This document shows, piece by piece, positions 1 through 7,319 of a stretch of DNA of 35,072 bases. The stretch is from CAIXYX01 sp043806415. Its GTDB lineage: Archaea > Micrarchaeota > Micrarchaeia > Anstonellales > Anstonellaceae. Position 1 is the first letter of the stretch, and every line of letters begins with the position of its first letter. Location: NCBI GenBank assembly GCA_043806415.1, contig JAZDHB010000108.1, positions 1 to 35,072 on the forward strand, in the 5' to 3' direction. The translations under genes and the position numbers were made by a program. Below the pieces are notes generated by a model that was not told where the DNA came from, did no database searches, and was given only the letters and a program-made list of their open reading frames with translations.

Positions 1-605
1 ATCCATCAGAACAAGGATTGAAACCGCGCCGGGGCATCCACCTGCGGAACTCAAGCACGGGCGTTGCAGATGAGAATCCATCAGAACAAGGATTGAAACT
101 CAGTCTAATCCGTTTAAGACTATACATGAGAGTTGGTTGCAGATGAGAATCCATCAGAACAAGGATTGAAACTCTGCCTGCATTACTATTCCCCGCGCGC
201 CTATAATTGTTGCAGATGAGAATCCATCAGAACAAGGATTGAAACGATAGTCTTGGGGGGTAAAATTGTAACTTTGGAGTGTTGCAGATGAGAATCCATC
301 AGAACAAGGATTGAAACTTTCTTCTCTACTATTACCCCCAACCAAGAAAACGGGTTGCAGATGAGAATCCATCAGAACAAGGATTGAAACCACACCAGGT
401 TAGGTGATATTGATGGACAACACCCAGTTGCAGATGAGAATCCATCAGAACAAGGATTGAAACTTTTGCTCGCTCTCGCTCCTCTTGAATTTTGAAAGTT
501 GCAGACGAGAATCCATCAGAACAAGGATTGAAACCTATTATGACTACGGTCAGAAGCCGAACCCGGTCGTTGCAGACGAGAATCCATCGGAACAAGGATT
601 GAAAC
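1..605 (+). CRISPR. CRISPR array, 3' end (8 full repeats plus one partial)
   Basis: Repeats are 37 bp, beginning GTTGCAGATG and ending ATTGAAAC. Full copies start at 63, 136, 209, 281, 354, 427, 498 and 569; a 24-bp piece fills 1-24, so the array continues left of the window. The eight spacers are 34-38 nt and all different. The last two repeats are degenerate: both have GACGAG for GATGAG, and the last also has CATCGG for CATCAG. Degeneracy at this end, together with the ATTGAAAC 3' terminus, puts the leader upstream and transcription on the + strand. The type I-B cas operon 3.2 kb downstream is the likely user, with Cas6 cutting in the repeat. Confidence 0.98.
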
Positions 606-688
606 CCCATCTTCAATCCCCATGTTTTTTGTCCGCGTGTTGTACGAATACCGCTCGGGTTTCCACCGGAATTCCACTCTGCCAAAGG

Positions 689-695
689 TTTTAAA
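689..695 (+). promoter_or_regulatory. Candidate TATA box for the AlbA_2 regulator
   Basis: An A/T heptamer (TTTTAAA) lies in a GC-rich stretch after the CRISPR array. A start site about 26 nt downstream would leave a leader of about 45 nt with a GAGGAAG Shine-Dalgarno before the ATG at 764. The rest of 606-763 shows no gene and no further repeat. Confidence 0.35.
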
Positions 696-763
696 CGTTG
701 GAAATGTTGCAAAGCCATTAAGCGCGGCAACGGGCAGAAACGCGCCCGCACGAGGAAGATGGG

Positions 764-2182
764 ATGAACAGGCAAGAGCTCGAAACCTTGGTGCAAGGCG
801 GCGAAGGCTACAAACTCGAATTCAAGGAGAACGTCTCGGATTCGCTGAACAAGGAGATATGTGCCTTCGCAAATGCCAGCGGAGGCCTGATTCTGATTGG
901 GGTTGACGACCGGCGGAAGATTCCTGGCGTGCGCGTCAGCAATGCGCTTATCTCCCAAGTCCAGGATATCGCCCGCAAGCTCGATCCCCATCTGGCAGTT
1001 TCCATCGAAGCAGTTGGAAATGTGCTTGTCGTGCGCGTCCCGGAAGGGACTGCCAAGCCCTATTCAATGGGAGGCAAATTCCACCTGCGCCAAGGGGCGA
1101 ACTCCCAGCAGCTTGAGCGCAACGAAATACGCGATTTCTTCCAGAACGAGGGAGTTGTCCGTTTTGACGAGAAGCCCAATCCGGACTTCGATTTCTCCAA
1201 GGATTTTAACGAGCCGGCCTATTCGAACTTCATCAGCCAAAGCAAGATAAGCCCGGTTCTGGGCCGGGAGCAGACTTTGGAGAACCTCCTGCTCCTGCAC
1301 GGCCGCCACCTCAAAAACGCCGGTGTTCTTTTCTTCTGCAAAAACATCCGCAAGTTTTTCGGCAATGCCACCATCATGTGCGTCCTCTTCCAGGGCCGGG
1401 AGAATGTCAAGATTCTGGACAGCCGTGAATTCGATGGCGATATCTATTCCAACTACCAGAACGCATTCGCTTACCTTGAATCCAAGCTGAACACCGAGTA
1501 CATCATCAGGGGAGGCCCGCGCATCGAGAAACTGGAGCTCCCGCCTGAAGCCCTGCGCGAGGCCATCCTTAACGCCATCGCGCACCGCAATTACTTTTCC
1601 GGTGCCCTTATCCAAATCCATATCTTCTCGGACAGGGTGGAAATCACCAATCCGGGTGGGCTGATAAGGGGCATGCATCTCGCAGATTTGGGGCGCAAAA
1701 GCATGCCGCGCAATTTCATGCTCTTCGGCCTGATGCAGCGCATGGATTTGGCGGAAAAAGCCGGAACCGGCATCAAGCGCATCAATGATGCGATGAAAGA
1801 ATACGGATTGGAGAATCCGCGTTTCAAAGCCAATGAAAACTGGTTTACGATTACGTTCAAGCGTCCCGATTTGCAGAAATCAAGCTTTGAGGGGAGGAAA
1901 GAAGGTCTATCTGAAGTTTCACCAGAACTTCACCAGAACTTCACCGATGCTTCCAAGGAGATCATCCGCAAAGCAGGCCGCGAAGAGGACATGGGCGAAT
2001 CCGCAATCCAGATACTCTCGTACATACTGGAAGACAACCGCCTTGGAACTGGAGATATCGCCAAGCGCCTCGGAATCACCAAGCGGGCCATCATCAACCA
2101 GACAAACAAACTTCAAAAATCGGGTATCCTGCGCCACGTCGGGCCAAAGCGTGGCGGGAGCTGGGAAATCCTAAAACGTTGA
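764..2182 (+). CDS. AlbA_2 (Schlafen-type) domain ATP-binding transcriptional regulator
   Basis: 472 aa. The N-terminus (about residues 10-130) matches the AlbA_2/SLFN nucleic-acid-binding fold: GYKLEFKE, then FANASGGLILIGVDD. The middle (about 260-350) has a GHKL-like ATP-binding block with the N-box-like LREAILNAIAHRNY and a GTGIKRI motif. The last 60 residues look like a winged helix (GDIAKRLGITKRAIINQTNKL). This three-part layout is usual for COG2865-type regulators. It lies between the CRISPR array and the cas operon, 12 bp before the SWIM gene, so the pair is probably co-transcribed. A role in controlling the CRISPR locus is inference from position only. Start: ATG after GAGGAAG. Confidence 0.85.
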   Translation: MNRQELETLVQGGEGYKLEFKENVSDSLNKEICAFANASGGLILIGVDDRRKIPGVRVSNALISQVQDIARKLDPHLAVSIEAVGNVLVVRVPEGTAKPYSMGGKFHLRQGANSQQLERNEIRDFFQNEGVVRFDEKPNPDFDFSKDFNEPAYSNFISQSKISPVLGREQTLENLLLLHGRHLKNAGVLFFCKNIRKFFGNATIMCVLFQGRENVKILDSREFDGDIYSNYQNAFAYLESKLNTEYIIRGGPRIEKLELPPEALREAILNAIAHRNYFSGALIQIHIFSDRVEITNPGGLIRGMHLADLGRKSMPRNFMLFGLMQRMDLAEKAGTGIKRINDAMKEYGLENPRFKANENWFTITFKRPDLQKSSFEGRKEGLSEVSPELHQNFTDASKEIIRKAGREEDMGESAIQILSYILEDNRLGTGDIAKRLGITKRAIINQTNKLQKSGILRHVGPKRGGSWEILKR

Positions 2183-2194
2183 GGTGCCTGGAGC

Positions 2195-3727
2195 ATGGTC
2201 TCGCAAATCAAGGATTTGATCGATAAATTCGGCACGCACACCCGCGCGAAAGGCGAGGCCTATTTCCAGCAGGGCCGCGTGCGCAATACCTTCATCCTGT
2301 GCGGCAAGCTGCACGCGTCGGTGATAGGCTCCAACCAATACTACTTGAACGTTGATCTCAAGAGCGGGGATAGTGCCTGCTCCTGCCCCATGGAATCTGG
2401 TTGCAAGCATGTGGCGGCCGCCCTTTTGTACGCAGACGAGAATCCCCCGCAGGACTATAGCCAGCAATTTGAAAAGCTGGAACTTGAAGCGGCCAAGGAC
2501 TTGCTGCTCAAAATGGTTGAAAAACACCTGGAATCGGCTCCGCTTATGCTGGGCCTGATGGAACGCAAAGCCTCCTCCAAAGCCAATGCGCAAAGCGTGT
2601 TCAAGTCACTCATCCCGTTCTGGGGCGATGGCGAATATGCGGACCAGTATCTGAAAGAGGACATCGCGAAATTGAAGGGCAACAACAAGGAACTGCTGGC
2701 CCTCTTTTACAAGCTCGTGGAATACGACAAAAAACATTCTGCAGAAGAAGCTTCTGAAAAATGGCACGAAGAAAAGATGGACGAAGGAGATTTCGGACCC
2801 GGCGAATGGGAATATTATGACGACCTCATGGTGGAACTCTCCGGCTATCTTGACCCCATCATGGACAGCCTTGACGTGGCAGGATTGGATGAGGCGACGC
2901 TTGAAAAGCTGGCCAAGGGGGAGCAAGACATCGGTTTTTCTCTCAAGAGGGTTCTGCTCGAATCCAAACGCTCGGAACCAGTCATCCGGAGCCATTTCGG
3001 GGAAACGCTGCTCTTCAGCTACCTGCTGCGCCACGGGCGGCCCAAGGAAGCCCTGTCTTTGCTCGCCACCTCAAACGCACGGGCTCGTCCGGCGCGAACA
3101 GGCATCCGTTCAATCCACTTCTCCCCTCTGGGATCATTGGATGGCGAGATATGGCCGGATGCCGAAGAACTCGCCAAGCTCTATGCTTTTGATAGACAGA
3201 AGCTATTGGAGGCCGTCAAATCCGAAGCGATAGCCGAATTCTGCCTGTTGGCGCTCAAGAACGAGGATATCGCGCTTTTTGAGAAGGCATTCGCCAGACT
3301 GGTGGGCGAGCGCGTGAGTTGCCCGCAGGAGCTCATCCGCCATGCGCTCGCGCGCGCTGGCGTATCCGGGAGCACGAAGACGGAATGCGCCCGGCGCTAT
3401 GTGCACGGCCTTGATTTCGTCGCCTCAAAAGACAAGTATGAGGATTACTTCGGGGGCTATGCGCTGGACTTGAAATTACTGGAATCGTGCCTCGCGCTCT
3501 ATCCGCAGGGGGCGGAGTTTCTGCTCAAGCATCTGGAGGGATTGGTGCAGTCGGATTCGCAACAGCGCGGAGCGGTCAACTACGTGCGCACGGTCGGATT
3601 GGTGCGGACGCTCAAAAAATGCGGATTTTCCGACGAGGCACGCCGGGCGCGGGAATATCTCCAGGAGCGCCATTTCAAGAGGCACAACCTGCGGAAGGCG
3701 ATGGGGGAGGCTGGGATGGGGTGGTAA
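2195..3727 (+). CDS. SWIM zinc-finger domain protein
   Basis: 510 aa. A SWIM motif of form C-x-C-x5-C-x-H is visible at residues 62-72 (CSCPMESGCKH), followed by the usual hydrophobic AAALL. The remainder (about 90-510) is helix-rich and looks like the TPR-like repeats found in archaeal and bacterial SWIM proteins; I recognise no enzyme domain. SWIM fingers bind DNA or protein partners. The gene starts 12 bp after the AlbA_2 regulator and ends 63 bp before cas8b. Whether it belongs to the CRISPR system or is a passenger cannot be told from sequence. Confidence 0.82.
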   Translation: MVSQIKDLIDKFGTHTRAKGEAYFQQGRVRNTFILCGKLHASVIGSNQYYLNVDLKSGDSACSCPMESGCKHVAAALLYADENPPQDYSQQFEKLELEAAKDLLLKMVEKHLESAPLMLGLMERKASSKANAQSVFKSLIPFWGDGEYADQYLKEDIAKLKGNNKELLALFYKLVEYDKKHSAEEASEKWHEEKMDEGDFGPGEWEYYDDLMVELSGYLDPIMDSLDVAGLDEATLEKLAKGEQDIGFSLKRVLLESKRSEPVIRSHFGETLLFSYLLRHGRPKEALSLLATSNARARPARTGIRSIHFSPLGSLDGEIWPDAEELAKLYAFDRQKLLEAVKSEAIAEFCLLALKNEDIALFEKAFARLVGERVSCPQELIRHALARAGVSGSTKTECARRYVHGLDFVASKDKYEDYFGGYALDLKLLESCLALYPQGAEFLLKHLEGLVQSDSQQRGAVNYVRTVGLVRTLKKCGFSDEARRAREYLQERHFKRHNLRKAMGEAGMGW

Positions 3728-3750
3728 GAAGCGGAAAGGAGGCATGGAAA

Positions 3751-3760
3751 GGTTAATATC
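3751..3760 (+). promoter_or_regulatory. Candidate promoter of the cas operon
   Basis: GGTTAATATC, preceded by purine-rich AAAGG that could serve as a BRE, sits in the 63-bp gap before cas8b. Transcription starting 26 nt downstream would begin about 9 nt before the cas8b ATG, so the message would be nearly leaderless. Confidence 0.4.
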
Positions 3761-3790
3761 ATTTCGAATGCTATCTGGATTTGTGGGAAT

Positions 3791-5512
3791 ATGCTTGCCT
3801 ATGAGATGTATCTTAACAACAAAGCGTACCTTAGCACTAAAAACGATCAAGACCCTAGCCAACTAAGCAGAGGTTCTCCGGTCAAAAAAATATTCGTTCT
3901 TGAAAAAAAGTGTAAATTAGACGATACTCCTATAGAAAAATACGGAATTCAAGAGATAGACCTAAAAAATAGTGACCTCCAACGCGTTTTACATTTACCC
4001 TCATCTGCGCAAAAGCTTGTAGGGCTCCCAGATAAAACAACTGGGGGAAATTCGCCAAAACCATATGTTCGATTACATTGCGCTTACGAAAATGGACGCT
4101 TAATTATTTCGTTGAAAAAGAAGAATGAATTTGATTGGACATGCACAAGCAAACTAAACGATGAGGCGGACTCAGAACCGGTCTTTTCTGGAAACGCATT
4201 TGTTCGGATTGATTCTGACCATTACTTCATGGAAGAAAAGAAATTACGAGAGGTATATATTAAAGAAGGAATTATCGACGAACAGGGGAATGTTGATAGG
4301 GATATTTTCGCACTTGCATGTCATTGTTTAATTCAATTTTGCAAGGGGAAGAAGCTTGGCGAAACACTTCCGAAAGGAAACGGGACTTTCGAGGTAGTCT
4401 TGCTACCGGGGAAATCGGCTGTAAACTACAAATCGACGGAGATAGAGAAGAATGCCCGTGAGTCGTTCGTAGATTCGTTTGGAAACCAATCCAACCACTA
4501 CCCAAATAGTCCGATTGAGAAATCGAAAGGAATGAAATTTTTATCCGCAGACGATCCAGCATTCACACTTAATGAACACAAAAAGGAAGGATTTTACGAG
4601 TCAATAGGCATTGGCGATACCTCTTTCCCATATCTTGCTCTCCCAAAAAGCGAGTTAGACATCGCCGGCCTCAAATGGTATTTTTCAAATCTGGAGGACC
4701 CGGACAAGACATTCCAACCCGTCAAAACCGGCCTTTACGGACAACTGCTCCAGAATTTCAGGGAATTGGACAAGGAAGATTCAACGAGGAAGAAGGGGAG
4801 CCTGAAAATCATGGCCATCAAGATGGACTCCAAACGGAGCAAGATGGAGATTCTGATCGACGAGAATCTGACAATGGAGAGGCTTGGCAAGATTCTGGCG
4901 ATAAGAACCGAGAAACCAGGAGATGAAATCAAGTTTGGGTTGGAGGTCCTCATCGAAGAATATGCAGGCGGGAAAAGCCGCCAATCCACCAATTGGGCCG
5001 AGTATGTATTCGCCGTCAAATCCCTTCTCAGAGAAGTCAAAATCAAGAGGGGACGTCTGGTCAGCATATTCACAAAAAGAACGAGAGATAAAAGGCAGGG
5101 CTGGATTAAAGCAAGGTTCCGAGGGCTGGTGTTCGAGAGAGAGTTCTTCCGAAAAGCGGATTTCTGCCTGGAACTTCTTGCAACGGAGGGGAAAACCATG
5201 AAACCGGATGAGCAATATGCGTATGCAATCGGGAAAATCGCCGGAGAATTCGTTCGCATCAAACGCAAATACGTTGACCAGAACAATTCAACGAACGACA
5301 TCTTGGCCTACCAGAAGTACGACAAAAACACGCTCAGGTTTGTTCTTCAGCGAATTGGGCGTTCTACCGCGCTGACAAAAAAAGACAAAGGGCTTGGAGA
5401 ACTAGAGCAGAACCTACACGACAACCTTCCCAAAGATGAGATGACTGACGAGCGGGAAGATTATGCCTATTTCTTCTACAAGGGCGTATTCGAAAAACTT
5501 GGAGGAAACTGA
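3791..5512 (+). CDS. cas8b: CRISPR-associated protein Cas8b (Csh1/TM1802-like), type I-B Cascade large subunit
   Basis: 573 aa, the usual size for Cas8b. It is identified by position (directly before cas7-cas5-cas3) and by the C-terminal half, which has the LDIAGLKWYFSNL and LLQNFREL segments typical of Csh1-like proteins. In Cascade, Cas8b recognises the PAM and helps recruit Cas3. Odd: from 3791 to about 4640 (residues 1-285) the DNA is roughly 35-42% GC with A/T-rich codons, while from about 4650 on it is roughly 47-53%; cas7 is richer still. The break falls inside the gene without disturbing the frame, suggesting a recombined N-terminal half. No zinc-finger cysteines seen. Confidence 0.88.
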   Translation: MLAYEMYLNNKAYLSTKNDQDPSQLSRGSPVKKIFVLEKKCKLDDTPIEKYGIQEIDLKNSDLQRVLHLPSSAQKLVGLPDKTTGGNSPKPYVRLHCAYENGRLIISLKKKNEFDWTCTSKLNDEADSEPVFSGNAFVRIDSDHYFMEEKKLREVYIKEGIIDEQGNVDRDIFALACHCLIQFCKGKKLGETLPKGNGTFEVVLLPGKSAVNYKSTEIEKNARESFVDSFGNQSNHYPNSPIEKSKGMKFLSADDPAFTLNEHKKEGFYESIGIGDTSFPYLALPKSELDIAGLKWYFSNLEDPDKTFQPVKTGLYGQLLQNFRELDKEDSTRKKGSLKIMAIKMDSKRSKMEILIDENLTMERLGKILAIRTEKPGDEIKFGLEVLIEEYAGGKSRQSTNWAEYVFAVKSLLREVKIKRGRLVSIFTKRTRDKRQGWIKARFRGLVFEREFFRKADFCLELLATEGKTMKPDEQYAYAIGKIAGEFVRIKRKYVDQNNSTNDILAYQKYDKNTLRFVLQRIGRSTALTKKDKGLGELEQNLHDNLPKDEMTDEREDYAYFFYKGVFEKLGGN

Positions 5513-5524
5513 GGGGGCGAGCAT

Positions 5525-6565
5525 ATGACTAAGGAAAACAAGATGGAAATCGAGCACCGAAAAGAATTCGTGTTCTACTACGAGTCGAGGCAAAACCCGA
5601 ACGGGGACCCGGGCTTCGAGAACCAGCCGCGCGTGATGCCGGACGGAACCATCCTAGTGACAGATGTGCGGGTCAAGCGCACCATCCGGGATTATGCCAA
5701 AACCCAGAAAGGACAGACTCTTTTCGTGGACTGCAACGATAATGGCGAGGTAGTGGGCGCGGGAGAACGGGCCACCGAAATCGTCGAAAAATCGAAAATG
5801 CCCGAGAAGGGGGACATCATCAAAGTCCTCCTCAACGAAACCTTCGACGCTCCCTTATTTGGTGGCTTGGTGACCATCAAGGCCGGGAAGAAGGGCAGTA
5901 AGAAGAAAGCCGGGACCGCGCCGAAAGAAGCCGAGAGCGCATCCGACGGGGCAAGCGAGGAAGAAACTGGGCAGGAAGGGGATTCGGCCAAGCTCACGGG
6001 CCCGGTGCAATTCAGCTTGGGGCGGAGCACCAACCGGGTGCAAATCATCAACCCCAGCATCACCTCAAGGTTCTCCGGCGCCACCAAGGGCGAGACTACA
6101 ATCGGCAAGTTCTTCTCGGTGGAATATGCCCTGATAAAATTCCAGGGCGTGGTCAATCCGGCCAATCTGGCCCGATATTGGAGCGACAATGGTGTCAAGG
6201 ATAAATTCCATGAGAAGGAAGCCATGCTCTTCGACTGCCTTTGGAACGGCACCAACGGTTTGGTGAGCCGTTCGAAATTCCCGCAGAGGAGCGTCTTCTA
6301 CGTAGAAGTCACGTACAAAGACCGGAAGATGTACAACGATCTCCCTATGCGCATCCAAGAGGATGCGGCGGCCAAAGGCAAGGACCTCAAAGAGCTTCCG
6401 AAGAATCCATTCAAGCTCGACGAGCTGGTGCGCGTCCTTGGCGAGCGGAAGGCGTCTGTCTTGAAGGTCAGAATAGCCGGCTGTGAAGAACTGGCAAAAA
6501 CAGTGTCCGAACTGGCCAATCAGTTGAAAGCGAAAGGGATTGACGCAGAGGAAATCAAATGCTAG
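5525..6565 (+). CDS. cas7: CRISPR-associated protein Cas7 (Csh2 family), Cascade backbone
   Basis: 346 aa. Cas7/Csh2 hallmarks are clear: ESRQNPNGDP near residue 20, ILVTDVRVKRTIRDY (43-57), LTGPVQFSLGRS (157-168) and MLFDCLWNGTNGL. Cas7 polymerises along the crRNA and contacts the spacer. Residues about 120-156 are a Lys-rich then Glu/Asp/Ser-rich low-complexity stretch inserted between LFGGLVTIK and LTGPVQF, which normally lie close together; this makes the protein some 40 residues longer than usual. The ATG at 5525 follows a GGGGGCGA purine run; the ATG at residue 7 is an alternative. Its 3' end overlaps cas5 by 7 bp, indicating coupled translation. Confidence 0.95.
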   Translation: MTKENKMEIEHRKEFVFYYESRQNPNGDPGFENQPRVMPDGTILVTDVRVKRTIRDYAKTQKGQTLFVDCNDNGEVVGAGERATEIVEKSKMPEKGDIIKVLLNETFDAPLFGGLVTIKAGKKGSKKKAGTAPKEAESASDGASEEETGQEGDSAKLTGPVQFSLGRSTNRVQIINPSITSRFSGATKGETTIGKFFSVEYALIKFQGVVNPANLARYWSDNGVKDKFHEKEAMLFDCLWNGTNGLVSRSKFPQRSVFYVEVTYKDRKMYNDLPMRIQEDAAAKGKDLKELPKNPFKLDELVRVLGERKASVLKVRIAGCEELAKTVSELANQLKAKGIDAEEIKC

Positions 6566-7308
6566 ACAAAATCCTCTCTTTCAAGCTGGCTGGCGAGTTC
6601 GCCGCGTTCAGGGACCCTTCGGTCACTTCCAACCAGACCGTTTATTTTATTCCCTCAAAAAGTGCCGTGATTGGCGTGTTGGGGGCGGTCTTGGGAGTTG
6701 AGCGGGGGCAAGCGCTGGATGAGGATTATGGGGCGGGCTATCGCAGGCTTCTAGCCAAAACGATGATCGGGATAAAGCCGCTGTCGTTTGGCCAGAAAAT
6801 CGCCTTCTCGACGAACCACCGCTCGCTCAAAGAGGCAAAAACCAAGCCATTCAAAACCGAACTGCTGGAGAAACCCGGATATGAGATTTTTGTCAAGTCG
6901 GATTCGGAAACCATGGCGCGGCTATACGATGAACTTCTGAAGAACCGGGCCCATTTCACCCCGCATCTGGGCCATGCCTACTGCATCGGGCGGCTGGATA
7001 ACCCAGTATTACATTCGGTCAAATTGATAGAACCATCAAAGAAATTCTTTTCCTCCTCGGTGGTTATGGACGAATGCCAAGAGACTCAAATACCGGCTCA
7101 AGCGCTCGATTTGAGCGGGGATGACGGAAGCCGGATTATCATCGAACGCCATCTCCATCATTTCATCCAGAATGGAGACCTAAAGAAGAAGGTTCTCCGA
7201 TTCTGGATACCTGTAGAAGGCAAGATACGGGTAGAACACGCCAATACTGCGCTCAAGCTCACTTCATTCTATGAGTTGGACGATAAACGGACAATCTGCA
7301 TGTTTTGA
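6559..7308 (+). CDS. cas5: CRISPR-associated protein Cas5 (type I-B), Cascade subunit
   Basis: 249 aa. The N-terminus (FKLAGEFAAFRDPSVTSN, then YFIPSKSAVIGVLGAVLG at about 31-48) is the RAMP start typical of Cas5h/Cas5b. Cas5 caps the 5' handle of the crRNA in Cascade. It overlaps the end of cas7 by 7 bp, and its stop TGA is immediately followed by cas3, so cas8b-cas7-cas5-cas3 reads as one transcription unit. Start: the only ATG in the overlap. Confidence 0.94.
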   Translation: MLDKILSFKLAGEFAAFRDPSVTSNQTVYFIPSKSAVIGVLGAVLGVERGQALDEDYGAGYRRLLAKTMIGIKPLSFGQKIAFSTNHRSLKEAKTKPFKTELLEKPGYEIFVKSDSETMARLYDELLKNRAHFTPHLGHAYCIGRLDNPVLHSVKLIEPSKKFFSSSVVMDECQETQIPAQALDLSGDDGSRIIIERHLHHFIQNGDLKKKVLRFWIPVEGKIRVEHANTALKLTSFYELDDKRTICMF

Positions 7309-7319
7309 TTGGCGAGCCC

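Noticed and set aside
2432..2445. A 14-nt match (GCAGACGAGAATCC) between the SWIM gene and the degenerate CRISPR repeats 8-9
   Set aside because: It covers only repeat positions 4-17, lies in frame within a well-supported coding sequence, and lacks the ATTGAAAC end; chance is the simplest reading, and there is no adjacent promoter for a crRNA-like product.
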